From the NCBI RefSeq assembly GCF_039541115.1, contig NZ_BAABFP010000007.1:1-64000 (forward strand): a DNA stretch of 64,000 bases, in the 5' to 3' direction. Below are positions 28,704 through 36,093 of this stretch, piece by piece. Under the pieces are notes generated by a model, which made no database searches, was not told the DNA's origin, and saw only the letters and a list, made by a program, of their open reading frames with translations. This stretch comes from Angustibacter luteus (GTDB lineage: Bacteria; Actinomycetota; Actinomycetes; Actinomycetales; Angustibacteraceae). Every line of letters starts with the position of its first letter. Within the stretch, counting starts at the first letter, position 1. Made by a program: the position numbers and the translations under genes.

Positions 28704-28709
28704 CAGGCT
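28704..28709 (+). promoter_or_regulatory. Predicted -10 (CAGGCT) of the tRNA gene
   Basis: CAGGCT ends 7 bases before the first base of the tRNA (28717), the distance expected for transcription to begin at or next to the mature 5' end. Confidence 0.4.
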
Positions 28710-28716
28710 GGCCCTC

Positions 28717-28790
28717 GCCCCCGTAGCCCAACCGGCAGAGGCAGGCGCCTTAAAAGCGTTCCAGTACGGGTTCGAACCCCGTCGGGGGCA
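28717..28790 (+). tRNA. tRNA with UAA anticodon (nominal Leu), short variable loop
   Basis: A cloverleaf is clear: acceptor GCCCCCG pairs perfectly with CGGGGGC, T-stem ACGGG/CCCGT with TTCGAAC loop, and anticodon stem GGCGC/GCGTT (two G-T pairs) with loop CTTAAAA, giving anticodon TAA. Discriminator base is A; CCA is not encoded. By anticodon it reads UUA (Leu). Two features are odd: leucine tRNAs should have a long variable arm, but only five bases (CCAGT) are present, and the D-arm carries an extra G (GAGGC), disturbing the stem. The 74-nt length is that of a class I tRNA. Confidence 0.7.
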
Positions 28791-28919
28791 CCTCGCAGAA
28801 ATTGGCCCCCGTTCTCGCCGGACTTTCGGGAACTTCCCAGGCTCGCGGGGCATTATGTGCATGACGGCCCGTGTCACGGGACGCCGCGATGGTCCGGCTG
28901 CGGACCGAGGAGGACGACG

Positions 28920-29735
28920 ATGAGCAACCCGGTGTTCGAACGGATGAAGGACGACCGCGGCTACGCGACGTTCGGTCCGTCCGGCGCGACCAAGACGGGC
29001 TCGACGACCGCATCGGTGCCGCCGGCGTACTCGACCCCGTCCGCCGACGAGCTGCAGACCATGTACTCCTCGCCGGCCGCCACCACGGTCGACACCGGCC
29101 GCATGACCTACGACGACGTCGTGGTGAAGACCGCGATCGTGTTCGTCGCGGTGCTGGTCGGTGCCGCGGTCGGCTGGCAGGCGCCGGTCCTGATGTGGCC
29201 GGGTCTGATCGGTGGCCTCGTCCTCGGCCTGGTGAACTCGTTCAAGAAGAGCCCGAGCCCGGCGCTGATCATCGCCTACGGCCTGTTCGAGGGCGCGTTT
29301 CTCGGCGGGATCAGCATGTACTTCAACGAGGCCTACCCGGGCATCGTGGGGCAGGCCGTGCTGGCCACCCTCGGCGTGTTCGCGGTGGTGCTCGTCGGGT
29401 TCCGCAGCGGGAAGCTGCGCACGTCCCCGAAGCTGAACAAGATCTTCTTCGTCGCCATCGGCGGGTACATCGTCTTCGGTCTCGTGAACCTGATGTTCTC
29501 GGCCTTCGGCGGCGGCTCCGACCTGCGCAGCGGCGGCCTCGGCCTGGCGATCGGCGCCTTCGCCGTCATCCTGGCGTCCTACTCGCTGGTCATGGACTTC
29601 GAGTTCATCCGGGCCGGCGTCGAGCAGGGTGCCCCGGCGAAGTTCGCCTGGTACGGCGCCTTCGGTCTCATCGTCACGCTGGTCTGGCTCTACATCGAGA
29701 TCCTGCGGATCCTCGCCATCCTGCGCGGGGACTGA
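28920..29735 (+). CDS. Bax inhibitor-1/YccA family membrane protein
   Basis: 271 residues. The N-terminal ~65 residues are hydrophilic (MSNPVFERMKDDRGYATFG), followed by seven predicted transmembrane helices and the conserved tail (LVMDFEFIRAGVEQGAPAKFAWYGAFGL). This is the actinobacterial YccA/BI-1 branch; such proteins are proposed calcium-leak channels or protease modulators, but the bacterial function is unsettled. The ATG at 28920 has GAGGAGGA about 6 bases upstream. A strong hairpin terminator follows the stop, so it is a single-gene unit. Confidence 0.92.
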   Translation: MSNPVFERMKDDRGYATFGPSGATKTGSTTASVPPAYSTPSADELQTMYSSPAATTVDTGRMTYDDVVVKTAIVFVAVLVGAAVGWQAPVLMWPGLIGGLVLGLVNSFKKSPSPALIIAYGLFEGAFLGGISMYFNEAYPGIVGQAVLATLGVFAVVLVGFRSGKLRTSPKLNKIFFVAIGGYIVFGLVNLMFSAFGGGSDLRSGGLGLAIGAFAVILASYSLVMDFEFIRAGVEQGAPAKFAWYGAFGLIVTLVWLYIEILRILAILRGD

Positions 29736-29752
29736 CCCACCGAGTTGCCTGG

Positions 29753-29780
29753 CGGCCCGTCACGAACGAGTGACGGGCCG
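29753..29780 (+). terminator. Hairpin terminator after the BI-1 gene
   Basis: Perfect 11-bp stem CGGCCCGTCAC/GTGACGGGCCG around a GAACGA loop, starting 18 bases after the stop, followed by TTGGTG. Confidence 0.8.
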
Positions 29781-29822
29781 TTGGTGCGTCCGAGGCGTCG
29801 GCCCGGGTGCGGCGACTCGTGG

Positions 29823-29828
29823 CAGGCT
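29823..29828 (+). promoter_or_regulatory. Predicted leaderless -10 (CAGGCT) for the gene at 29836
   Basis: CAGGCT ends 7 bases before the GTG start, with no ribosome-binding site between. Confidence 0.4.
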
Positions 29829-29835
29829 CACCCCC

Positions 29836-30177
29836 GTGACTGACTCGGACGCGGACCCGCGGCGGGGGCTGGGCCGGGACCTGGAGCGTGAGCTGGGCCG
29901 GGTCGACGGACGGCTGCGCGCGATGCCGCTGGACCGGCTGGAGCGTCCGTCGTCGTCCGGGCCGACCCCGGCCGAGCTGGTCCACGCGGCCGCCCAGACC
30001 CTCGCGGACCTGGCCGCCGACGGGGTGGGCCGCCCGCGCCGTCCGCTCCCCGAGCTGGCACCGCACGGGTTGGCCGACCAGCTCGTCGTCACCGTGAACG
30101 ACGTCCTCGACGAGGGCCGGGAGCCCGAGCTGCGCCAAGCGGTCGACGTCCTGGTCGCCCTGCGCCGCGCCCTCTGA
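29836..30177 (+). CDS. Small hypothetical protein, leaderless start
   Basis: 113 residues, hydrophilic, no transmembrane segment and no recognised domain. The sequence is acidic/arginine-rich at the N-terminus (RRGLGRDLERELGRVDGRLR, probably helical) and ends in a leucine-rich helical region (LVVTVNDVLDEGREPELRQA). Codon third positions follow the strong G/C bias of neighbouring genes, which supports real coding. It is flanked by two hairpins, so it is probably a single-gene unit. Function unknown. Confidence 0.7.
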   Translation: MTDSDADPRRGLGRDLERELGRVDGRLRAMPLDRLERPSSSGPTPAELVHAAAQTLADLAADGVGRPRRPLPELAPHGLADQLVVTVNDVLDEGREPELRQAVDVLVALRRAL

Positions 30178-30190
30178 CCCGCCCCAACCA

Positions 30191-30253
30191 CGCACGATTC
30201 GCGCTAGACGTGGCAATACGGCCCGCAGAACCACACCTAGCGCGAATGGTGCG
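30191..30253. terminator. Long inverted repeat between convergent genes
   Basis: Arms of 23 bases (30191-30213 and 30231-30253) match at 20 positions, with core ATTCGCGCTAG/CTAGCGCGAAT and a 17-base loop. It lies 13 bases after the plus-strand stop and 2 bases from the minus-strand stop, so it can act as a bidirectional terminator; its length and AT-rich core also suggest a REP-like element. Confidence 0.65.
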
Positions 30254-30255
30254 GG

Positions 30256-31305
30256 CTAGGTGCGCAGGTGGGCGACGCTGGTCCAGCCGGGATCGAGCTG
30301 GACGCCGACCTCGACCTCACCCTGGTCCCAGCCCACCACGCCGGCCCGGACCTGCTCGGCCGCCGGCGTCGTCCCGTCGACGTACAGGTGCAGGATGCGC
30401 ACGCCGTCGTGCGACTGGTGCGCCACGACGCGACCGCTCTCGCCGAGCAGCACGGTCAGGTGGTCCTCGAGGTCGCGGAGTGCGACGAGCGAGGCTGGCC
30501 CGGGCAGGCCCTGCTCGGTGTGGTCCCCGAACGGCACCACCACCGGCACGTAGGTGTCCAGGTGCGGCGCGGTGGACGCCCGCAGCGGTACCTGCGCGCT
30601 GGCCAGGATGGCCCCGCCGTCCGGGGTCGTCCCGTTGAGCATGACCCAGTGCGGCTCGCCGTCCGGGCCGGTGTTCTGCGCCTGCACGTCCGCGACGACC
30701 GCGCGGAGCGCGACCAGGGGCACCGGGTCCAGGGCGGGCAGCTCGCTGGCGGCGATCTGGCCGACCCACGTCTCCACGTCCGCCTCGCCGAGCACCGCGT
30801 CCAGCAGCAGGAAGGTCGCGGTGCGCTGCGCGTCCTCCGGCAGCTCGGGAAACCGCGGGTGGTGCACAACGACGTCGATCTGCGTGCCGCTGACCCGCAC
30901 GTCGGCGGACGCCGAGCCCGCGTCCAGGTCGACCTCCCCGATGCGCAGCACGACGTCCTGGACGTCGGGGGCCGGCAGCCGCACGTCCGAGTACGCCCAC
31001 ACGGGGTCGGCGGCCGGCGCGGCCATCCGCCAGCGCCGCGACAGCGGCCGCAGGTCAGGGTTGCCCTCGCTGGTCACCACCAGGACGTGCGAGCTGTCCG
31101 ATCCGGGGCCGAGCTCCCAGGCCAGTCCCGGGTCGATGGCGTCCACCCGCTCGCTGAGCGCGCCGACCATCGCGTCCGGGTCCCGGCCTGCGATGGCCTC
31201 CGCGGTCAGCGCCGCCCCGCTCTCGGTCCACCACTGCCAGAAGGCCGCGATGGCGCTGTGCTCGTCGCGGCCGCCGTCCGGCTGCTTGCGCCGCAGGAAG
31301 CTCAT
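30256..31305 (-). CDS. DUF695-like hypothetical protein
   Basis: 349 residues, soluble, no signal peptide. The N-terminal third (AIAAFWQWWTESGAALTAEAIAG then LAWELGPGSDSSHVLVVTSEGN and RRWRMAAPAADPVWAYSDVR) resembles the DUF695 family. The C-terminal half (HWVMLNGTTPDGGAILASAQ; PHLDTYVPVVVPF) has no clear assignment. Function unknown. The start ATG lies 10 bases after the end of the thiolase gene on the same strand, so it is probably the last gene of a thiolase-containing unit. Confidence 0.75.
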   Translation of the reverse strand: MSFLRRKQPDGGRDEHSAIAAFWQWWTESGAALTAEAIAGRDPDAMVGALSERVDAIDPGLAWELGPGSDSSHVLVVTSEGNPDLRPLSRRWRMAAPAADPVWAYSDVRLPAPDVQDVVLRIGEVDLDAGSASADVRVSGTQIDVVVHHPRFPELPEDAQRTATFLLLDAVLGEADVETWVGQIAASELPALDPVPLVALRAVVADVQAQNTGPDGEPHWVMLNGTTPDGGAILASAQVPLRASTAPHLDTYVPVVVPFGDHTEQGLPGPASLVALRDLEDHLTVLLGESGRVVAHQSHDGVRILHLYVDGTTPAAEQVRAGVVGWDQGEVEVGVQLDPGWTSVAHLRT

Positions 31306-31315
31306 GGCGCCGCGA

Positions 31316-32539
31316 TCAGCTCAGGCGCTCGTAGACGATCGCCATGCCCTGACCGCCGCCGACGCACATCGTCTCCAGCCCGAGGGTCTTGTCCCGGGAC
31401 TGCAGGCCGTTGAGCAGTGTCGTGGTGATCCGCGCGCCGGTGGCGCCGAAGGGGTGGCCGAGCGCGATGGCGCCGCCGTGCACGTTGAGCTTGTCCAGGT
31501 CGATGCCGAGGTCGGCCGCGCTCGGCAGCACCTGGGCGGCGAAGGCCTCGTTGATCTCGACGAGGTCGATGTCGTCGATGGTCAGCCCAGCGCGGGACAG
31601 CGCCTGGCGGGACGCCTCGACCGGACCGAGGCCCATGATCTCGGGGGACAGCGCCGTGACCCCGGTGGACAGCACCCGGGCGATCGGCTCGAGCCCGAGC
31701 TCGCGGGCCCGGACGTCGCTCATCACCACGAGCGCGGCCGCGCCGTCGTTGAGCGGGCAGCAGTTGCCGGCCGTGATGGTGCCCTGCTCGCGGAAGACCG
31801 GCTGCAGCCCGGACACGCCCTCGACCGTGACGCCCGCGCGCGGGCCGTCGTCCGCCGAGACGACCGTGCCGCGCGGCGTGGTCACGGGGGTGATCTCGCG
31901 GGCGAAGAACCCGTCGGCGATGGCCTTCTCGGCGCGGTTCTGGCTCTCCACGCCCCAGGCGTCCTGCTCGGCGCGGCTGACCCCGCGCCAGGTCGCGACG
32001 TTCTCGGCGGTCTGACCCATCGACAGGTAGACGTCCGGGAGCAGGCCCTGCTCGCGCGGGTCGCTCCAGGTGGCGTTGGACGTCGCGGTGGCGATGCTGC
32101 GAGCCTCGGCCTCGGCGAAGGCGGGGTTCTTGGTGTCGGCCTCGCCGCCGCCCGCACCGGCGAACTTCTTGTAGCGGCTCACGCACTCGACCCCGGCGCT
32201 GATGAACGTGTGTCCCTCGCCCGCCTTGATCGCGTGGAACGCCATCCGGGTGGTCTGCACGCTCGAGGCGCAGAACCGGTTCACGGTGGAGCCGGGCAGG
32301 CCGTCCAGGCCGGCCAGCACGGCGACGACGCGGGCCATGTTGAAGCCCTGCTCGTCGGACGGCTCGGCGCACCCGAGGTAGAGGTCGTCGATGGTCGCCG
32401 GGTCGAGGGCCGGGATCTTGTCGAGCACCGCCCGGACGATCGTCGCGGACAGGTCGTCGGGTCGCACGTCCTTCAGCGACCCCTTGAACGCGCGGCCGAT
32501 CGGGCTGCGGGCGGTCGAGACGATGACGGCCTCGGTCAT
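31316..32539 (-). CDS. Acetyl-CoA acetyltransferase (thiolase)
   Basis: 407 residues. The acyl-binding cysteine is in VNRFCASSVQTT (about residue 90), the HEAF-equivalent region is LVEINEAFAAQVL, the catalytic GHP motif is GGAIALGHPFGATGAR, and the second cysteine is in CVGGGQGMA. The enzyme condenses two acetyl-CoA or cleaves 3-ketoacyl-CoA in fatty-acid degradation. ATG at 32539 preceded by CAGGAG; an upstream frame to 32617 lacks thiolase similarity. Neighbouring genes do not form a beta-oxidation cluster, so direction and chain length are open. Confidence 0.93.
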   Translation of the reverse strand: MTEAVIVSTARSPIGRAFKGSLKDVRPDDLSATIVRAVLDKIPALDPATIDDLYLGCAEPSDEQGFNMARVVAVLAGLDGLPGSTVNRFCASSVQTTRMAFHAIKAGEGHTFISAGVECVSRYKKFAGAGGGEADTKNPAFAEAEARSIATATSNATWSDPREQGLLPDVYLSMGQTAENVATWRGVSRAEQDAWGVESQNRAEKAIADGFFAREITPVTTPRGTVVSADDGPRAGVTVEGVSGLQPVFREQGTITAGNCCPLNDGAAALVVMSDVRARELGLEPIARVLSTGVTALSPEIMGLGPVEASRQALSRAGLTIDDIDLVEINEAFAAQVLPSAADLGIDLDKLNVHGGAIALGHPFGATGARITTTLLNGLQSRDKTLGLETMCVGGGQGMAIVYERLS

Positions 32540-32632
32540 GACGGGCTCCTGCTCAGTCGTCGGGGCGCTCGTCGTCGAGCGCGCGATCGGAGTCGGCCGG
32601 GCTGCCGTGGGCGGCACCGCCGACCATCGATG

Positions 32633-33667
32633 CTACTCGGCGGTAGGCGGATCGGTCGCGGTGACGTTGGTCTCCTCGGTGGGGACGACGGGCTCCTGGC
32701 GACGGCGCAGCAGCACCGCCCAGCGGCCGCGCGGGCCGCGTTGCTGGCCGCCGACCTGGGTGGCGCTGACCTCGGTGCCCGGGTCCGCTGCCGCGGCGAC
32801 CGCGGCGACGGCGATCGGGCCGACACCCTCGCCGCGCCGGGCGTCCGGTGGGCGCTCGGCACCGCCGTCCGGCCACAGACCCAGTGCCGCGCAGGCTGAC
32901 GGCAGCACGGCGGCGGCGGCCGCCGCGTAGCCCGCGGACGACGGGTGGAACCGGTCGGCGCTGAACATCTCGTGCGGGACCCGGCGGAACTCCTCGCCGA
33001 GCAGGTCGCCCAGCGACACGCTGCGCGCGCCCGCCTCGACGGCGGCGACCGTCTGCGCGGCGGCGAGGTCCCGGCTCAGCCGGCGCGCGATCAGGCGCAG
33101 CGGCTGCGGGACGGGCTCGATGGTGCCGAGGTCGGGGCACGTGCCGACGACGACCTCGCCGCCGACCGCGCGCAGCCGCTCCACCGCCTTGGCCAGGTCC
33201 CGGACGGCGGCGGCGGGCTTGATCCGGTGCGTGACGTCGTTCGCCCCGACCATGATGATCGCGATGTCCGGGGCGGGTACCTGCTCGAGCAGGCGGTCGA
33301 GCTGCCCGCTGAGGTCCCCGGACACGGCACCGACCTGGGCCACCGTCGTCAGCCGGACCGCCTTGCCGGCCACTGCCGACAGGCCGCGGGCCACCACGGC
33401 GCCGGGCGTCTGCTCCGGCAGGTCGGCACCCAGGCCGGCCGCCGAGGAGTCACCGAGGACGACGAGCTCGACCGGGTCGCCCACGCCGGCGCCGTACACG
33501 CCGTCCGCCTTGGGTCCCTCGGCGCCGAACGGCGTACCGATGCTGCGTCGGGCCAGCTTCATCTCGGTGGCCATGAGCGCCACCCCGACGCCGCCGAGCA
33601 CCGTCAGCCCACCGCCGCCGTAGGCGGCGGCCGCCGCCACCTTGCGCGCGCGTCGAGCCCGACCCAT
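32633..33667 (-). CDS. SGNH/GDSL-type hydrolase, membrane-anchored
   Basis: 344 residues. A basic start and a hydrophobic segment (AAAAAYGGGGLTVLGGVGVALM, about 11-32) suggest a signal anchor. Catalytic blocks: block I VVLGDSSAAGLG (Ser about 72), block III IIMVGANDVTH, and block V DRFHPSSAGYA with Asp and His. Gly/Asn of blocks II-III are present, so an esterase or lipase acting outside the membrane is expected. The ~90-residue C-terminal tail is proline/arginine-rich and disordered. ATG preceded by GGGAGGG. The gene lies upstream of the thiolase on the same strand with a 93-base gap. Confidence 0.87.
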   Translation of the reverse strand: MGRARRARKVAAAAAYGGGGLTVLGGVGVALMATEMKLARRSIGTPFGAEGPKADGVYGAGVGDPVELVVLGDSSAAGLGADLPEQTPGAVVARGLSAVAGKAVRLTTVAQVGAVSGDLSGQLDRLLEQVPAPDIAIIMVGANDVTHRIKPAAAVRDLAKAVERLRAVGGEVVVGTCPDLGTIEPVPQPLRLIARRLSRDLAAAQTVAAVEAGARSVSLGDLLGEEFRRVPHEMFSADRFHPSSAGYAAAAAAVLPSACAALGLWPDGGAERPPDARRGEGVGPIAVAAVAAAADPGTEVSATQVGGQQRGPRGRWAVLLRRRQEPVVPTEETNVTATDPPTAE

Positions 33668-33761
33668 GCGGTTGCCCTCCCGTTCGCTCGCCTACCCCTG
33701 CACGGTACCTGGAACGCCTGCGGCACACCGGAGTCATCCCCAGGTGGTGGGCGCGCCCGGC

Positions 33762-34484
33762 TCAGTCGACCTGGTGCGCGGTCAGGAAGTCGCCGACGTA
33801 GGCCCGGGCGCCCGCGCTGACGTGCTTGCCGTGGGTGAACGCCGCCACCGAGAAGTCCAGCTCGGTGAGGCGCTGCGCTGTCCGCTGGCTCATTCGGAAG
33901 TCGGTGCAGAAGAACGGGATCGACCAGCCGATGCCCCGCCAGTTGAACAACGCGTCACCGGTGACCAGCACGCCCGTCGGCTCGTGCAGGAACGAGACGT
34001 GGCCGGGGGAGTGACCCGGGGTGTGCACGACCCGCAGGCCTCCGGCGACCGGCAGCAGCTGGTCGTCGTGGAGCTCGTCGGTGACCGGGACCGGCTCGAA
34101 CGCCGGCTTGCCCGTTTTCATGATCCGCCGCAGGAAACGCCCCATCCGCAGGGACTGGTCCAGCGGGGGCGCGATCCCGGTGCGGACTGCCTCGGCGTCG
34201 TCCGTGTGCACGCTCACCGGGCTGTCGGTGCGCCGGGCCATCTCGGCCACGCCACCCGCGTGGTCGGTGTGCGCGTGGGTCAGCAGGATCCGGGTGACGT
34301 CATCGGACGCGATGCCGATGCGGGCGAGGGCGGCCGACATCGTCCTGGGTGAGCGCTTCATGCCGCAGTCGACGAGCGTGACCTGCCCGTCGTCGTCCCG
34401 GAACGCGAATCCGTTCACCAGGTCGCTGATCAGGCGCAGCCGCCACACGTTCGGGGCGAGCTGTACCGCGGGGTCCGATGCCAT
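33762..34484 (-). CDS. MBL-fold metallo-hydrolase
   Basis: 240 residues. The zinc motif THAHTDHAGG (about 69-78), the later TPGHSPGHVSF histidine and the VTGDALFNWRG aspartate give a complete beta-lactamase-fold metal site. The family includes glyoxalase II-like, lactonase and thioesterase enzymes; the substrate cannot be named. No signal peptide. The ATG at 34484 sits exactly 6 bases after a TAGGGT hexamer, predicting a leaderless mRNA. Divergent from cystathionine beta-synthase across a region with a large inverted repeat. Confidence 0.88.
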   Translation of the reverse strand: MASDPAVQLAPNVWRLRLISDLVNGFAFRDDDGQVTLVDCGMKRSPRTMSAALARIGIASDDVTRILLTHAHTDHAGGVAEMARRTDSPVSVHTDDAEAVRTGIAPPLDQSLRMGRFLRRIMKTGKPAFEPVPVTDELHDDQLLPVAGGLRVVHTPGHSPGHVSFLHEPTGVLVTGDALFNWRGIGWSIPFFCTDFRMSQRTAQRLTELDFSVAAFTHGKHVSAGARAYVGDFLTAHQVD

Positions 34485-34490
34485 GGGGCG

Positions 34491-34496
34491 ACCCTA
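34491..34496 (-). promoter_or_regulatory. Predicted leaderless -10 (TAGGGT) for the MBL hydrolase
   Basis: TAGGGT on the minus strand, 6 bases before the ATG at 34484; identical hexamer and spacing to the DUF4143 gene at 53841. Confidence 0.5.
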
Positions 34497-34560
34497 TGGC
34501 CGCACCCCGACACCTCGTCCCTACCTGACCCTGCCACCTCCGACACCGGTCCCCCAAGGT

Positions 34561-34688
34561 TGTCGCGGCGCAACGCAGCTACGAAAGGAATGGAGTAGCG
34601 GCACGCAGTCCCAAACCTCGTGGGGTGGGCGTCGTTGTCACTGCGGGCCGTTACTCCAATAGGTGCGTAGTGGCGTTGCGCCGCGACC
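34561..34688. repeat. 42-bp imperfect inverted repeats flanking a 44-base loop
   Basis: Left arm 34561-34602 and the reverse complement of 34647-34688 agree at 33 of 42 positions, including 15 contiguous bases (GTCGCGGCGCAACGC) at the outer end. The element fills the intergenic region between two divergent genes and its right end is about 27 bases from the -10 of the cystathionine beta-synthase gene. It could be a regulatory RNA hairpin, a protein-binding site or a small MITE-like element. No coding content was recognised inside. Confidence 0.75.
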
Positions 34689-34715
34689 ACCCGCGGGTGC
34701 GCGTCCGGGATCTGA

Positions 34716-34721
34716 GACGAT
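34716..34721 (+). promoter_or_regulatory. Predicted leaderless -10 (GACGAT) for cystathionine beta-synthase
   Basis: GACGAT ends 6 bases before the GTG at 34728; the spacer GCCGGG is identical to that before the amidohydrolase gene at 18211. Confidence 0.45.
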
Positions 34722-34727
34722 GCCGGG

Positions 34728-36092
34728 GTGAAGTACGCAGAGCACATCGCCGACCTCGTGGGCGACACGCCCCTCGTCAAGCTCACCTCGGTCACCGACG
34801 GCATCGCCGCCACGGTGCTGGCCAAGGTCGAGTACATGAACCCGGGCGGGAGCGTGAAGGACCGGATCGCCCTGCGGATGATCGAGGCGGCCGAGGAGTC
34901 GGGCGCGCTCAAGCCGGGCGGGACCATCGTCGAGCCGACGAGCGGCAACACCGGCGTCGGGCTCGCGCTGATCGCCCAGCGCAAGGGGTACCACTGCATC
35001 TTCGTCTGCCCCGACAAGGTCAGCGAGGACAAGCGCAACGTCCTCAAGGCGTACGGCGCGGACGTCGTCGTGTGCCCGACCGCCGTCCCGCCGGACCACC
35101 CGGACAGCTACTACCAGACCAGCGACCGGCTGGTCCGCGAGACCGAGGGCGCCTGGAAGCCGGACCAGTACTCGAACCCGGAGGGTCCGCGCAGCCACTA
35201 CCTGACCACCGGCCCGGAGGTCTGGCGGGACACCGACGGCCGGGTCACCCACTTCGTGGCCGGCGTCGGCACCGGCGGCACGATCAGCGGCACCGGGCAG
35301 TACCTGAAGGACGCCAGCGAGGGCCGGGTCCGGGTGATCGGCGCCGACCCCGAGGGGTCGGTCTACTCCGGCGGCACCGGCCGCCCGTACCTGGTCGAGG
35401 GGGTCGGCGAGGACTTCTGGCCGAGCGCCTACGACCCGAGCGTCCCGGACGAGATCGTCGCCGTCAGCGATGCCGACTCGTTCGACATGACCCGTCGGCT
35501 GGCCCGCGAGGAGGGACTGCTCGTCGGCGGCTCCTGCGGGATGGCCGTGGTGGCCGCGCTCGAGGTGGCCCGTGACCTGGGCCCGGACGACGTCGTCGTG
35601 GTGCTCCTGCCGGACAGCGGCCGCGGCTACCTGTCGAAGATCTTCAACGACGACTGGATGGCCTCGTACGGCTTTGTCCAGGACCACGACGAGACCACGG
35701 TGGGCGAGGTCCTGCACGCCAAGGCCGGGGACCTGCCCGCGCTCGTGCACACCCACCCGAGCGAGACGATCCGGGACGCCGTGCAGATCCTGCGCGAGTA
35801 CGGCGTCTCGCAGATGCCGGTGGTCGGTGCGGAGCCGCCGGTCATGGCCGGTGAGGTGGCGGGCAGCGTGAGCGAGCGCGACCTGCTGGACGCCCTGTTC
35901 ACCGGACGCGCCCACCTGGCCGACAGCGTCGCCCAGCACATGGGCAAGCCGCTGCCGCTGGTCGGGGCGGGCGAGCCGGTGTCCACCGCGCGGCACGAGC
36001 TGGAGAACGCGGACGCCGTGATGGTGGTCGAGGACGGCAAGCCGGCCGGGGTGCTGACCCGGGCCGACCTGTTGGGCTTCCTGGCCGAGTAG
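34728..36092 (+). CDS. cbs: Cystathionine beta-synthase
   Basis: 454 residues. PLP-binding lysine in YMNPGGSVKDRIA (Lys about 44), substrate loop EPTSGNTGVGLALIA, and phosphate-binding GVGTGGTISGTGQYL. A pair of CBS domains occupies about residues 335-454 (MAGEVAGSVSERDLLDALF; VVEDGKPAGVLTRADL), separating it from plain cysteine synthases. It condenses serine and homocysteine to cystathionine. With cystathionine gamma-synthase at 57354-58529 it gives the window both directions of transsulfuration. GTG start backed by the GACGAT hexamer. Confidence 0.92.
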   Translation: MKYAEHIADLVGDTPLVKLTSVTDGIAATVLAKVEYMNPGGSVKDRIALRMIEAAEESGALKPGGTIVEPTSGNTGVGLALIAQRKGYHCIFVCPDKVSEDKRNVLKAYGADVVVCPTAVPPDHPDSYYQTSDRLVRETEGAWKPDQYSNPEGPRSHYLTTGPEVWRDTDGRVTHFVAGVGTGGTISGTGQYLKDASEGRVRVIGADPEGSVYSGGTGRPYLVEGVGEDFWPSAYDPSVPDEIVAVSDADSFDMTRRLAREEGLLVGGSCGMAVVAALEVARDLGPDDVVVVLLPDSGRGYLSKIFNDDWMASYGFVQDHDETTVGEVLHAKAGDLPALVHTHPSETIRDAVQILREYGVSQMPVVGAEPPVMAGEVAGSVSERDLLDALFTGRAHLADSVAQHMGKPLPLVGAGEPVSTARHELENADAVMVVEDGKPAGVLTRADLLGFLAE

Positions 36093-36093
36093 G

